From the NCBI GenBank assembly GCA_025517565.1, contig JAOPKD010000008.1:90330-154329 (forward strand): 64,000 bases of DNA, read 5' to 3'. Below the pieces are notes generated by a model. The model was given only the letters and a program-made list of their open reading frames with translations, was not told the origin of the DNA and made no database searches. A program made the position numbers and the translations under genes. Source of the DNA: Halapricum hydrolyticum. GTDB lineage: Archaea; Halobacteriota; Halobacteria; Halobacteriales; Haloarculaceae. Positions 1 through 8,769 of the stretch are shown piece after piece (the stretch's first letter is position 1; the number at the start of each line of letters is the position of its first letter).

Positions 1-8
1 AGAGAGGT

Positions 9-293
9 ATGAGCGCCGACGAGCCGTACATCGTTCGCGACGAGGACGGCGACGCGGACGACGCAGCGGCGTGGGTCGCCCCGGAGCCGGCATCGGACGT
101 GATTACCGACGCGATCATCTCCGAGAGCGACCTCGAACGTGGCGACGTCGAACCGCTACGCGAGCACGTGGACTTCGAGACGCTCCGGGCCGTGTTGACG
201 GGCAAACAGCGACCCCCGGAAGTGACGTTCTCGATCGGCGACTGGACCATCACCGTCGATCGGGACGGTGCCGTCGAAGTCACCGAAGAGTGA
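9..293 (+). CDS. Small HalOD1-like (halobacterial output domain) protein
   Basis: A 94-aa acidic protein. After a variable N-terminus of about 25 residues it shows the layout of the HalOD1 output domain: a helical stretch with VI-DAI, then a PLREHVDFETLRAVL segment, then two short strands ending in a V-x-x-DG-x-VEV motif. HalOD1 occurs alone or attached to haloarchaeal response regulators; its biochemical role is not established. There is no receiver domain, so this is a stand-alone copy. The next gene starts 67 bp downstream on the same strand. The assignment rests on pattern resemblance only. Confidence 0.6.
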   Translation: MSADEPYIVRDEDGDADDAAAWVAPEPASDVITDAIISESDLERGDVEPLREHVDFETLRAVLTGKQRPPEVTFSIGDWTITVDRDGAVEVTEE

Positions 294-360
294 TCAGACG
301 CGACCGAACCGGCTCTCGAACGCGCGAAAGTTGTTTCACGGTGCGTCGAGACAGTGAACT

Positions 361-750
361 ATGACGCGCATCGCGCTGATCGCACACGACGACGAGAAGC
401 CAGAGATGATCGACCTCGTCGAGAGCTACCAGTCGTATCTCTCGACGGTGGACATCGTCTGTACGGGGACGACGGGCCAGCGGATCGCCGAGGCGACGGG
501 GCTGGAGGTCGAACGCAAGCAGTCGGGGCCGCTGGGCGGCGATATGGAGATCGGTGCCGAAGCCGCGAACGACCGGATCGACGGGATCGTCTTCCTGCGC
601 GATCCTCTGACAGCACAGCCCCACGAGCCGGACATCTCGGCGCTGTTGCGGATCTGTGACGTCCACGACACGCCGCTTGCGACCACTCGGACGTCCGCGG
701 AATACGTGCTCGAAGGCCTGGCACGCGAGGACGGGCACGAACTCGGATAG
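361..750 (+). CDS. mgsA: Methylglyoxal synthase
   Basis: 129 aa, close to the usual bacterial length (about 150). MgsA converts dihydroxyacetone phosphate to methylglyoxal and phosphate, a bypass of lower glycolysis. Visible family marks are the N-terminal IALIAHD strand, the phosphate-binding GTTG loop near residue 37, the GPLGGD motif near residue 58 that contains the catalytic aspartate, and the DPL-x-x-QPHEPD segment near residue 80. The start is the ATG about 68 bp after the previous gene. It is a single-domain cytoplasmic enzyme. Among haloarchaea it is expected in lineages that handle much carbohydrate, which fits the sugar-acid enzymes at 59-62 kb. Confidence 0.93.
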   Translation: MTRIALIAHDDEKPEMIDLVESYQSYLSTVDIVCTGTTGQRIAEATGLEVERKQSGPLGGDMEIGAEAANDRIDGIVFLRDPLTAQPHEPDISALLRICDVHDTPLATTRTSAEYVLEGLAREDGHELG

Positions 751-810
751 CGCAGGTCTCCCGGCGGCCACCAGAAGGTTCTTGCCGGACGTGACCGATC
801 TAGACCTACA

Positions 811-2643
811 ATGGATCGTGCGGTCGAGGTGAGCGTCGTCCTGCCCGCCTACAACGAGGCGGACACGATCGAGCGGACCGTCGAGGTCACGCTCGCGACG
901 CTCGAGGAGTTTCTGCCCGCAGGCGCTTTCGAGGTGATCGTGGCGGAAGACGGCTGTGAGGACCGCACGCCCGAAATCGCCACCAGACTGGCTGCCGACG
1001 ACGAGCGTGTGCGCCACGTCCACAGCGACCAGCGACTCGGCCGGGGCGGCGCGCTGGAGTATGCCTTCCGGCAGGCCCGCGGCGAGACGCTGGCGTACTT
1101 CGACACCGACCTTGCGACGGACATGTCTCATCTGGAGGAGTTGGTCGAAAGCGTTCGCAGCGACGGTTACGAGTTCGCGACCGGCTCGCGGTGGATCCCC
1201 GGCAACACTGCGGATCGGCCCCCAAAGCGCGGAATCCCGAGCAAGGGGTTCAACGCCCTCGTCCAGTTGCTGTTGCGCTCGGAGATAGAGGACCACCAGT
1301 GCGGCTTCAAGGCCTTCGATCGGGCGGCCCTGTTCGACGTGCTGGAGGAAGTCGAAGACGACCACTGGTTCTGGGACACGGAGGTACTCGTCCACGCCCA
1401 GCGTGCCGGATACGACGTCAAGGAGTTCCCCGTCGAGTGGACGCCGAAGGGCGATTCGAAGGTCGATCTCGTTCGGGACGTCTTCGGGATGGGCAGCCAG
1501 ATTGTCCGCACCTTCTGGCAGGTATCGGTCTCACCACGGATCGACCGCCGGGTGAACGCCGCGGTCGGGACGGGACTGGTCGCCCTCGCACTGGTGTTGA
1601 TGACGACGTATCTCGATCCCGGAGAGGTGTGGGCGAACATGCGCGAGGCCGACCTGCTCGTTGTCGGTGTCTCGGCGCTCGTGTACGTCCTTTCCTGGCC
1701 GCTTCGCGGGACGCGTTACCGGGACATCCTCGAACGACTGGGCTATCGCTCGGATCCGGGATTCCTGACGGGCGCGATATTCATCAGCCAGACCGGAAAC
1801 CTGGTCTTTCCCGCACGGCTGGGTGACGCCGTCCGCGCCTACGTGATGAAAGCTCGTCGGTCGGTGCCGTACCCCTCGGGGTTCGCCTCGCTGGCGATCG
1901 AACGGGTGTTCGATCTGTTGACGATCGCGTTCCTGGCCGGCGTCGTCGTGCTGGGGATGGTGATGACGATGTCCCCGACAGAGTTGCAGACCGCCATCGT
2001 CGGCACGGAACTGTCCGGCGGTCAGGAACAGGCGGGCCGGACCGCGATGGTCGTCGCCGCGGGCGTCGGTGTGGCCGCCATCGTCGCGACCCTGGGGATC
2101 GTCTTCAGCGCCCGGAGCGACCGCAACTACGTCCGGGAGGCCGTTTCCAGGCTCAGCAGTGACAGTTACGCTGACTACGTCGCAGGTGTGATCGAACAGT
2201 TCGCGGGAGACGTCCAGACGGTCGCTAGCGACCGACGGGCGTTCGCGCTGGTCGGGACGACGAGCCTGTTGATCTGGACGATCGACGTGTTCACCGCGGT
2301 CATCGTGTTGGCGGCGTTCGGCGTCGAACTCACACCGTTCGTCATCGGCGTTGCCTTCTTCGCGGTCAGCGTCGGCAACCTCGCGAAGGTGTTGCCCCTG
2401 ACGCCCGCCGGACTCGGGCTCTACGAGGGGGCGTTCGCGATCATCGTCGTCGGCCTGACGCCGATCGGGGGGGCACTCGCGATCAGCGTCGCGATCGTCG
2501 ATCACGCCGTCAAGAACCTGGTGACGCTCGCGGGCGGGCTGGTCTCGATGGCCTGGCTCAACGTCTCGCTGACGAGAGCCGTCGAGGAAAGCGAAGCCTA
2601 CAGCGGCGCGGAAAGCGACCGGAAACGCGTGACTCGCGAGTGA
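811..2643 (+). CDS. GT2 glycosyltransferase fused to a flippase-like (UPF0104/LPG-synthase-type) membrane domain
   Basis: 610 aa with two domains. Residues 1 to about 235 are a family-2 glycosyltransferase of the dolichyl-phosphate-sugar synthase type: the SVVLPAYNEADTI opening, an EDGCEDRT segment, a DTDLATD metal site near residue 105, and a DTEVLVHAQRAGY stretch. From about residue 245 onward there are roughly eight hydrophobic segments with the flippase-like family signature (an R-x-GD-x-x-RAYVMK segment near residue 345 and a PLTPAGLGLYEG segment near 530). The likely role is transfer of a sugar to a lipid carrier and handling of the product in the membrane for protein or lipid glycosylation. 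Fusing the two activities in one chain is sensible but not universal. It stands alone, with no glycosylation cluster in view. Confidence 0.85.
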   Translation: MDRAVEVSVVLPAYNEADTIERTVEVTLATLEEFLPAGAFEVIVAEDGCEDRTPEIATRLAADDERVRHVHSDQRLGRGGALEYAFRQARGETLAYFDTDLATDMSHLEELVESVRSDGYEFATGSRWIPGNTADRPPKRGIPSKGFNALVQLLLRSEIEDHQCGFKAFDRAALFDVLEEVEDDHWFWDTEVLVHAQRAGYDVKEFPVEWTPKGDSKVDLVRDVFGMGSQIVRTFWQVSVSPRIDRRVNAAVGTGLVALALVLMTTYLDPGEVWANMREADLLVVGVSALVYVLSWPLRGTRYRDILERLGYRSDPGFLTGAIFISQTGNLVFPARLGDAVRAYVMKARRSVPYPSGFASLAIERVFDLLTIAFLAGVVVLGMVMTMSPTELQTAIVGTELSGGQEQAGRTAMVVAAGVGVAAIVATLGIVFSARSDRNYVREAVSRLSSDSYADYVAGVIEQFAGDVQTVASDRRAFALVGTTSLLIWTIDVFTAVIVLAAFGVELTPFVIGVAFFAVSVGNLAKVLPLTPAGLGLYEGAFAIIVVGLTPIGGALAISVAIVDHAVKNLVTLAGGLVSMAWLNVSLTRAVEESEAYSGAESDRKRVTRE

Positions 2644-2754
2644 TCGCCGAGAGTGTGATGGTCGAGAGCGCGAGAGGCCAGCCGCTCCACTATTGTCTGT
2701 CCTGATTTGTGGTCGAAAACGTCGACGAAGGCTGATGAACCGATCAGCGACGGC

Positions 2755-3732
2755 TCACATGTAGCCGAGGTCGCGCAGCCGCTCCATCAGGTCCTCTTTG
2801 TCCTGGGCGCGGCCGGCGCGCTCGGTGGTGTTGGCCATGTCCTGCAGCCAGGCAGGCTCCTCGGCGGACTTGTCCGTGCTGACTTCGCTGCCGAGAGATC
2901 GGAACCCGGCGAAGTACTTCGGGCTGACCGGCACGTCTTCCTTCTCGACGCCCTCGGGCAGGTCGTCCTGGCCCTGGGGCACGTAGCCGTCTTCCGGGAA
3001 CCCTGCGACGGTGTCCGGGACGACGAAGTTCCAGAACGTCTCCCAGACGTCTGCCTCGGCGAACTGGAGGATCGGCTGGACGCGGTCGTGGGGCGGGTAG
3101 ATGTCCGGATCGTGACGCGGCGAGAAGAACGTCTCGTCGGCGCGGGCCTCCTGTTCGTCCCAGCGGACGCCCGAGAGGACGGCGTCGACGTCGTGCTCTT
3201 CGAGCGTGTCGTTGAGCGCGACCGTCTTCAGCAGGTGGTTGCCGACGTAGGTGTCAAGCAGGAACGGGAACGTCTCCTCCTCGTACTCCAGCAGGTTCCG
3301 GACGTGGTGCTGGTTGTGCTCGCTGAGCGCGTCGATCGGGATGTCGTCACCCGGCTCCAGGCCGTTCTCGTCGACGTACGCGCCGACGTCCTCGTTGCGG
3401 GCCCAGATGACGTCCAGATCCCACTCGTCGGCCCAGTACTCGACGAAGTCGATGAGCTCGTCGAAGTGCTGGTAGTGGTCGATGAACACGACCGGCGGGA
3501 CCTCCAGATCGAAGCGGTCGGCAACCTCCTTGACGAAGTACAGCGTCAGCGTCGAATCCTTGCCGCCGGTCCACATGACGACCGGATTCTCGTACTGCTC
3601 CAGGCCTTCGCGGGTGACCTCGATAGCCTTCTCAATCTTGTCTTCGATACTCTTGTAATCCTCGGGGTTCTGCCCTTTCCCGTCGGTGTAGTCGACGTCG
3701 AGATACTCGGGGAACTCGATGCGCTTCGACAT
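2755..3732 (-). CDS. PAPS reductase / CysD-like family protein (adenylyl-sulfate or nucleotide alpha hydrolase fold)
   Basis: 325 aa. The PP-loop ATP-pyrophosphatase signature W-TGGKDST lies near residue 50, followed by the FIDHYQHF and GVRWDEQEARADE segments typical of phosphoadenosine-phosphosulfate reductase and CysD-like proteins. I cannot tell from sequence whether it reduces PAPS, makes APS, or acts in another sulfur transfer. The frame stays open upstream to 4287, but the ATG at 3732 is the start that gives the family N-terminus (MSKRIEFPEYLDVD); the upstream part overlaps another gene and looks non-coding. A 14-bp perfect palindrome (3743-3756) lies just upstream. Serine acetyltransferase at 28 kb is the only other sulfur gene here. 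Confidence 0.8.
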   Translation of the reverse strand: MSKRIEFPEYLDVDYTDGKGQNPEDYKSIEDKIEKAIEVTREGLEQYENPVVMWTGGKDSTLTLYFVKEVADRFDLEVPPVVFIDHYQHFDELIDFVEYWADEWDLDVIWARNEDVGAYVDENGLEPGDDIPIDALSEHNQHHVRNLLEYEEETFPFLLDTYVGNHLLKTVALNDTLEEHDVDAVLSGVRWDEQEARADETFFSPRHDPDIYPPHDRVQPILQFAEADVWETFWNFVVPDTVAGFPEDGYVPQGQDDLPEGVEKEDVPVSPKYFAGFRSLGSEVSTDKSAEEPAWLQDMANTTERAGRAQDKEDLMERLRDLGYM

Positions 3733-3742
3733 TGTGTAATTA

Positions 3743-3756
3743 GATATAATTATATC
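3743..3756. promoter_or_regulatory. 14-bp perfect AT-rich palindrome upstream of the PAPS-reductase-like gene
   Basis: GATATAATTATATC is identical on both strands and ends 11 bp before the ATG at 3732. It could be a TATA element or an operator overlapping the transcription start. It lies between the divergent genes at 3732 and 3874. Confidence 0.4.
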
Positions 3757-3873
3757 GTGCTGTAAGTGTCTTTCGGGACTGTGTCGTCGACGGCTCTCGC
3801 TCGAACCGATCCCGGATGCAATCGCTTTGCCCCTGTCGAAATCGCTTTGCGCGTGCGTTTCGTTCGATCGACC

Positions 3874-4308
3874 ATGCGGCTGGTCAGCGACGGAGAGGCC
3901 TACTGTATCCACCGGCGTTCGAGCGGCGGGGAGTGTCGGGTCAGAGAGCTGTCGGACGGAGCCGTGACGACCAGGCCGTGCTCGGAGCTGACGCCGGTCG
4001 ATCCGGGCGGGTTTGCCGAGAGGTTCGACGTACCTATCGGCGTGTCGGGGCCGCGAGAGCGGTCCGGGCGGGCGCTCGCACTCCTGCTCGAACTGGCGAT
4101 CGGCGGTGCCGCGTCGGTACGACAGCTGCTCGATCGGTTCGACGCATGCGAGAGTGAACTCCACGGGACTGCAACCGAGCTCCGCGCGGCCGGACTGATC
4201 GAGACGACGACTGTCCACGGCCAGCGGGGCTACCGGGCGACAGAAGCGACACGGGACGAGATATCGACGGGTGGCGTCCAGGTTCATTCGCCGCCGGATC
4301 TCGACTAG
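3874..4308 (+). CDS. Hypothetical protein with a probable C-terminal winged-helix fold
   Basis: 144 aa, starting at the ATG in gaccATGcggc. The C-terminal half (about residues 65-130) reads as a winged helix: [12 protein letters not shown], then [18 protein letters not shown], then a [21 protein letters not shown] wing. The N-terminal half has two cysteines and an unassigned fold. A DNA-binding or regulatory role is inferred only. It runs toward rad50 and overlaps its stop codon by 4 bp tail-to-tail. The upstream 100 bp contains the direct repeat AATCGCTTTGC twice, 19 bp apart (about 3821 and 3840), of unknown meaning. Confidence 0.6.
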   Translation: MRLVSDGEAYCIHRRSSGGECRVRELSDGAVTTRPCSELTPVDPGGFAERFDVPIGVSGPRERSGRALALLLELAIGGAASVRQLLDRFDACESELHGTATELRAAGLIETTTVHGQRGYRATEATRDEISTGGVQVHSPPDLD

Positions 4309-6986
4309 TCCGACCCGACGGATTCGGCCAGCACCGGCGAGTCGAGCCGTTCGACGTGCGATCGGTTGGTCGTGGGGTCTTTCTCGACGTGGACGAGGTC
4401 GTCTGCCGCGCCGATCAGTTCCTCGTCGTGGCTGACCACGACGATCTGCTCGACGCCGAGCTCGCGCATCTGCTCGATCAGCGCCACGAGCTGTGAGACG
4501 TGGCCCGAGTCGAGGAAGACGGTCGGTTCGTCGAGCACCAGCGGCGGCATCGGGGCTGTCCCCTCGATCCCCTCGGATAGCAGCCGGTAGATCGCGGTCC
4601 GCAGCGAGAGGTTGAACAGCGCTCGCTCGCCGCCCGAAAGCTGTTCGGGATCGAGCGTGTCGCCGTTCTTCTGGTGGATCGTCAGCTCGTAGTCGCCGCT
4701 CAGCTCGATCCGCGAGTAGGAGGCGTTCTGGTAGATCAGGTCGAACGTGTCGTTGAGCATCCGTTCGAGCGTCTCGACGTTTCGCCGGCGCAGCTCCGCC
4801 CGGAGCTGCCCGTACATCGATTCGAGTTGTTCGGTCTCCTCGTACAGCGACTCGAGACGTTCGACGACCGCCTCCAGTTCCTCGCGCCGTTCCCGGAGAG
4901 CTTCGAGTTCTTCGAGTTCCTGTTTGACGCCACCGATCCGACTCTGGAGGTCGTCACGGCGCTCCCGGAGCGACTCGAGTTGCCCGTCGACCTGTTCGAT
5001 GTACTGCTCTGCGTCCTGCTTCTGGTCTCTGGCGGCCTCGACCTGTGACTCGTCGACCGCCTGTGCGAGTTCAGACCGGCGGTCGCGTTTCTCGGCGAGT
5101 CGCTCGCGACGCTCCTCGTTCGTCTCGGCGAGATCCGACCGACGCTCGCGCAGTCGCTCGATCTCGCCTTCGGCGTCTTCGATCGCCTTGAGCGCGTCGA
5201 GTGCCCGCTCGAGTCGCTGTCGGCGCTCCCTGAGGTCGGTCCGGCGTTCGTTGATGGTGCCGATCTGCTCGCGTGCCTGTTCGGCCAGCGCCTCGGCCTC
5301 CTCGGCATCGTCGCGCGCTTCCTCTGCCTCTCCTTCGAGTTCGGCCGCCGACTCCCGGAGTTCGCTCACGCGCTCGCGGTCGTCCTGGAGATCCTCGGCC
5401 TGTTCATCGAGCAGTTGCTGGATCGTTTCGCGGCGTTCGCGCAGGCGGTCGATCTCGTCTTCGGCTTCGAGGAGTTCTTCCGCCCGATCGAGACGCTCGG
5501 TCAGTCGATCACGCCGATCCCGGAGTTCGGCACGCTCCGCTTGCAGTTGTTCGAGTTCGTCTCGCTGCTCGTCGAGCGACTCCACGTGCGGTGACCCCTC
5601 GACGTCCTGGCCACACTCGGGACACTTGCCCGCCTCCAGTAGCGACTCGGCCTCCTCGATCGATTCGCGCTGCTGGTCGATCTCGGCCGACAGCTCCGCC
5701 AGTTCGTCCCGGACGCTGTCGAGATCGGCGTCGATCTCCTCGCGGTGCTCTTCGGCCGCCCCCACATCGATCGGCGCGTCCGCAAATTCCTCCCGAAGCT
5801 CCTCGATCCGGTCCTCGAGGTCGCTCACCCGCTCGCGTCGCTCTTCGAGCTTCGACTCGGCCGATTCGATCTCGGCCGCCAGTTCGTCGGCTCGCTGTCG
5901 CTTCTCGGCTGCCCGCGACTCCAGCGAGTCGGCCCGCTCGCGGGCGCTTTCGGCGTCGCTCGCACGCTCGCTGGCTTCGAGTCGATGCTCTTCGAGGTCG
6001 TCCCGGAGCTCCTCGTCGCGCTCGTCCAGCTCTGTGAGTCGTGCTTCGACGGTCGCAGTCGTCGCGTCGGCGTCGAGCTCGGACTCGGCGAGCGCCGTTC
6101 GGGCCGTCTCCTCGCGGTCTTCGATCGCCGAGCGCAACTCGGAGACCTCCGACTGAAGCGACTCGCGCTCGCGTTCGGTCTCGGCGATCGTGTCCTCCAG
6201 CTCCTCGATCTCCGACTCGACGGTCTCCAGTTCGTCACGTTTCTGTTCGTACTCTTCGAGGACCGCCTCGGCCTCTTCGAGGGTTTCGACGGCCGTCTCG
6301 CGCTGCTCCTCGTAGCGGTCGATCTCGGATTCGACCTCCTGTAGCTCCGTCTGGAGGTCGTTCAGCGTCCCGTGCAGGTCTTTCTCCTCTTTGGCTTCGA
6401 TCTGCTCGTCGAGCTGTGCCAGCGCTCCCTGCTTGTCGTCGCGGACGCGGCCGACCCCGACGCGAGCGTCGCTGGCACGCGAGCGGTACCCCTCGAGCTT
6501 GCCCAGTTGCAGGAGTTCGTCGATCATGTCCTGGCGCTCGTCCGGGGTCGCATTGATGAGCTTGTTGACCTCGCCCTGGCGGACGTACGCGCAGTTGACG
6601 AACGCCTCGTGGTCCATCCGGAGCAACTCCGCGACGCGCTCGCCGACGTCTCTGGCCCCGTCGTAGGTCGCCTCCGGCCCCTCAAGCACGCACTCGGCGG
6701 TCGTCGGGCGGTCGCCGGTCGCCCGGACCCGGCGCTTGAGGTGGTAGTCGCCGCCGGCGTGGGTGAACCACAGTTCGACGATCGTCTCCTCGGCCCCCGT
6801 CGTGACCACGTCCTCCAGCGTCGCGTCGAGCGCGCGGGCCCCATACAGCGCGAAAAACGCCGCTTCCAGCAGCGACGTCTTGCCGCTGCCGTTGACACCG
6901 TGGATCACCGTCACCCCCGGGTTCAGGCGCAAGTCGGCGTCCCCGTAGCATTTGAAGTTCTTCAGAGCGATCCGCGTGAATTTCAT
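4305..6986 (-). CDS. rad50: DNA double-strand break repair ATPase Rad50
   Basis: 893 aa, the normal archaeal length. Walker A is [11 protein letters not shown] near residue 30. A long glutamate/arginine coiled coil runs from about 175 to 720, interrupted by the zinc-hook CPECG near residue 454. The ABC signature [16 protein letters not shown] and the Walker [14 protein letters not shown] stand near the C-terminus, followed by VVSHDEEL. Rad50 partners Mre11 to bind, tether and process broken DNA ends. The start codon overlaps the mre11 stop by 4 bp (ATGA type), so the two are cotranscribed and probably translationally coupled. Antisense frames across this gene are long only because of its Glu/Arg codon content. 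Confidence 0.98.
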   Translation of the reverse strand: MKFTRIALKNFKCYGDADLRLNPGVTVIHGVNGSGKTSLLEAAFFALYGARALDATLEDVVTTGAEETIVELWFTHAGGDYHLKRRVRATGDRPTTAECVLEGPEATYDGARDVGERVAELLRMDHEAFVNCAYVRQGEVNKLINATPDERQDMIDELLQLGKLEGYRSRASDARVGVGRVRDDKQGALAQLDEQIEAKEEKDLHGTLNDLQTELQEVESEIDRYEEQRETAVETLEEAEAVLEEYEQKRDELETVESEIEELEDTIAETERERESLQSEVSELRSAIEDREETARTALAESELDADATTATVEARLTELDERDEELRDDLEEHRLEASERASDAESARERADSLESRAAEKRQRADELAAEIESAESKLEERRERVSDLEDRIEELREEFADAPIDVGAAEEHREEIDADLDSVRDELAELSAEIDQQRESIEEAESLLEAGKCPECGQDVEGSPHVESLDEQRDELEQLQAERAELRDRRDRLTERLDRAEELLEAEDEIDRLRERRETIQQLLDEQAEDLQDDRERVSELRESAAELEGEAEEARDDAEEAEALAEQAREQIGTINERRTDLRERRQRLERALDALKAIEDAEGEIERLRERRSDLAETNEERRERLAEKRDRRSELAQAVDESQVEAARDQKQDAEQYIEQVDGQLESLRERRDDLQSRIGGVKQELEELEALRERREELEAVVERLESLYEETEQLESMYGQLRAELRRRNVETLERMLNDTFDLIYQNASYSRIELSGDYELTIHQKNGDTLDPEQLSGGERALFNLSLRTAIYRLLSEGIEGTAPMPPLVLDEPTVFLDSGHVSQLVALIEQMRELGVEQIVVVSHDEELIGAADDLVHVEKDPTTNRSHVERLDSPVLAESVGSD

Positions 6987-8281
6987 AGGTACTCCTCCAT
7001 CGTGGCCTGCCCGTCGCCGTCGGCAGACTGTGCGTCCTCAGCAGTGTCTGCGTCGGGTGTGTCCTCAGCCGATCCGACGTCAGGTGCGTCGTCGGACGAT
7101 TCGGCGTCGGGTGTGTCGTCGCCGGCGTCGGATGCGTCCTCAGCGGTGCCCGCGTCGGGTTCGTCGTCGGCCGCCTCGAACGCGCCGGGGTCGGCTTCCT
7201 CGACGATCTCGGCGACGCGTTGCTGGACGCGGTCGGCGACGTTCGAATCGGCGACCTTGCTGGCCCGGACGGTCTCGTCGATGTCCCGCGCGGCCGGGCT
7301 CAGCCCCAGCTCGCGGATCCGTTCGCTGACGGCGTCGTCCGGGTCGGCGAACGAGACGGACACCTCCTGGGCCGGTTCGATTTCCCGGCGGTCGTTGACG
7401 CGGGCGACCAGCGCGCCCGCCTCCAGCGCGACCGTCTCGATCTCCGCGGGAGTGATCGGCTCGCCGTCGCCCTCGATCGTCACGATGACGACCGACTCTT
7501 CCAGTTCGTGTTGCAGGACGCGCTTGCGGACCCGATCGTACCCTTCACCGTCTTTGAGTTCGACGTCGACGAAGACGAACTCTCGGGTCGGCAGCCCGCG
7601 TCGTCGGATGTCGACCCCGTCGTCGAAGGTGACGAGATTGTAGCCGCGGTCCTCCCGCTCGGAACCGCTCGTGCGCTCGGTCGACCCGCAGTATGTCAGC
7701 CACGTGCCGTCGACCTCCGCCCGCTTTGGCGTGTGGTCGTCGCCGAGCAACATCGCGTCGAAGGCGACGGACGACTCGGCGAGCACCGTTTCGGCGTCCC
7801 AGTCGCCATGGTCGAACGGCTGGAAGAGCCCGTGGGCGACCAGCGCCGCGTACTCGGCGTCGTGTGGCTCGAAGTCGTACGCCAGCGAGGACCGCTGGGA
7901 TTTCGGGACGTAATCGAGCCCGTAGAAGGCCGTCTCGCCGATCGTCACGGGTTCGGCCCCTAGCCGGGTGGCCAGCCCGAGCGACTCGAACAGGTCCAGC
8001 CACTGGGCGTCGCGCTTGGTCTCGTGGTTACCGACGATGGCGAGAAACGGGATCGACGCGTCCTCGAGCGTTCGCAGGACGGACAGCGTTCCCATGATGT
8101 CGGCCAGTCCCGGGCGCCGGTCGTGGAACAGGTCGCCGGCGTGGACGACCGCGTCGACGTCCTCGGCGACGGCGTCCTCGACCACCTGTCGGAACGCAGA
8201 TAGAAAGTCCTCTCGACGGGCGGGTTCGTGGTACTGTTGATACCCGAGGTGCGTGTCGCCCGTGTGGATCACCCGCGTCAT
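6983..8281 (-). CDS. mre11: DNA double-strand break repair nuclease Mre11
   Basis: 432 aa. The five-part metallophosphoesterase core is visible: DTHLG near residue 9, GDLFHD near 50, GNHE near 85, then a LVAHGLF segment and a GDDHTPK segment near 180 that supplies late metal ligands. The C-terminal region after about residue 330 is an acidic, low-complexity tail with repeated D/E-A-x-DAP and ED-type units of near-identical DNA, before a short basic-free end (ATMEEYL) that probably contacts Rad50. It is the first gene of the mre11-rad50 pair. The ATG at 8281 is the only start that gives [13 protein letters not shown]. Confidence 0.97.
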   Translation of the reverse strand: MTRVIHTGDTHLGYQQYHEPARREDFLSAFRQVVEDAVAEDVDAVVHAGDLFHDRRPGLADIMGTLSVLRTLEDASIPFLAIVGNHETKRDAQWLDLFESLGLATRLGAEPVTIGETAFYGLDYVPKSQRSSLAYDFEPHDAEYAALVAHGLFQPFDHGDWDAETVLAESSVAFDAMLLGDDHTPKRAEVDGTWLTYCGSTERTSGSEREDRGYNLVTFDDGVDIRRRGLPTREFVFVDVELKDGEGYDRVRKRVLQHELEESVVIVTIEGDGEPITPAEIETVALEAGALVARVNDRREIEPAQEVSVSFADPDDAVSERIRELGLSPAARDIDETVRASKVADSNVADRVQQRVAEIVEEADPGAFEAADDEPDAGTAEDASDAGDDTPDAESSDDAPDVGSAEDTPDADTAEDAQSADGDGQATMEEYL

Positions 8282-8354
8282 CGACTGGCCGTAGGCCGTC
8301 CCGTCCTAAAGGGATTCCGAGACCAGGCTGAAAGTAAAATCGACCGCCGTATTT

Positions 8355-8621
8355 TTACTCGATCTGGAGGGAGTAGACGCGCTTGCGAGCGTCGGTAAAG
8401 GAGAACCGGGCGTCGACGACGCCGATATCTTCCAGGCGGTTCAGGGCGTACCGAACCGTCCGGCCGGGCAACAGCGTCTCCTCGGCGAGCTGGCTCTGGG
8501 TCAACTGTCCGTTGTACTCCAGGACCTTCGCGACGAGTTTCGCACTCGGGGGGAGCTCTCGAACCGCGTCCCAGTCGTTGTCCTGTGGTGCGTCCGTGGA
8601 TACCGTCTCGGTCGTGCTCAT
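8355..8621 (-). CDS. Winged-helix (MarR/ArsR-like) transcriptional regulator
   Basis: 88 aa from the ATG at 8621; an upstream TTG at 8645 is less likely. After a Thr/Asp-rich N-terminus the protein is a single winged helix: LPPSAKLVAKVLEYNG, the recognition-helix part SQLAEETLLPGRTVRYALNRL, then EDIGVVDARFSF and a YSLQ wing. A TATA-like stretch lies at 8646-8656 on the minus strand, placing transcription start close to the ATG. It is divergent from the PAN gene. The target is not deducible. Confidence 0.85.
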   Translation of the reverse strand: MSTTETVSTDAPQDNDWDAVRELPPSAKLVAKVLEYNGQLTQSQLAEETLLPGRTVRYALNRLEDIGVVDARFSFTDARKRVYSLQIE

Positions 8622-8645
8622 CGTACTCCGAACGAGTGGATACAA

Positions 8646-8656
8646 GGTAATAATAT
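8646..8656 (-). promoter_or_regulatory. TATA element of the winged-helix regulator gene
   Basis: The minus strand reads ATATTATTACC about 25 nt upstream of the ATG at 8621, the haloarchaeal leaderless-promoter spacing. Confidence 0.45.
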
Positions 8657-8731
8657 TTTCTCTTCTAAAATATGCGCATCACTCATTCACCGATAGTCCT
8701 GATCGGCGGCGTGGCATCGCTTGACACCACC

Positions 8732-8745
8732 CGAAACCTCTTATG
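8732..8745 (+). promoter_or_regulatory. BRE/TATA promoter of the PAN gene
   Basis: CGAAACC followed by TCTTATG is centred about 26 nt upstream of 8768. This fits a leaderless transcript starting at the ATG at 8770 and argues against the earlier in-frame ATG at 8743, which would lie inside the promoter. Confidence 0.5.
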
Positions 8746-8769
8746 AACACATCCACTACCCAGGGGGTA

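Noticed and set aside
3733..4287. In-frame upstream extension of the PAPS-reductase-like gene
   Set aside because: The family N-terminus begins at 3732; the extension overlaps another gene and a promoter-like AT-rich region.
4747..6156. Long Ser/Arg-rich frame antisense to rad50
   Set aside because: Low-complexity product made from Glu/Arg codons of rad50 read backward; no domain and the rad50 frame is certain.
6372..7643. Long open frame crossing rad50 and mre11 on the opposite strand
   Set aside because: High-GC shadow of two certain genes, no recognisable domain.
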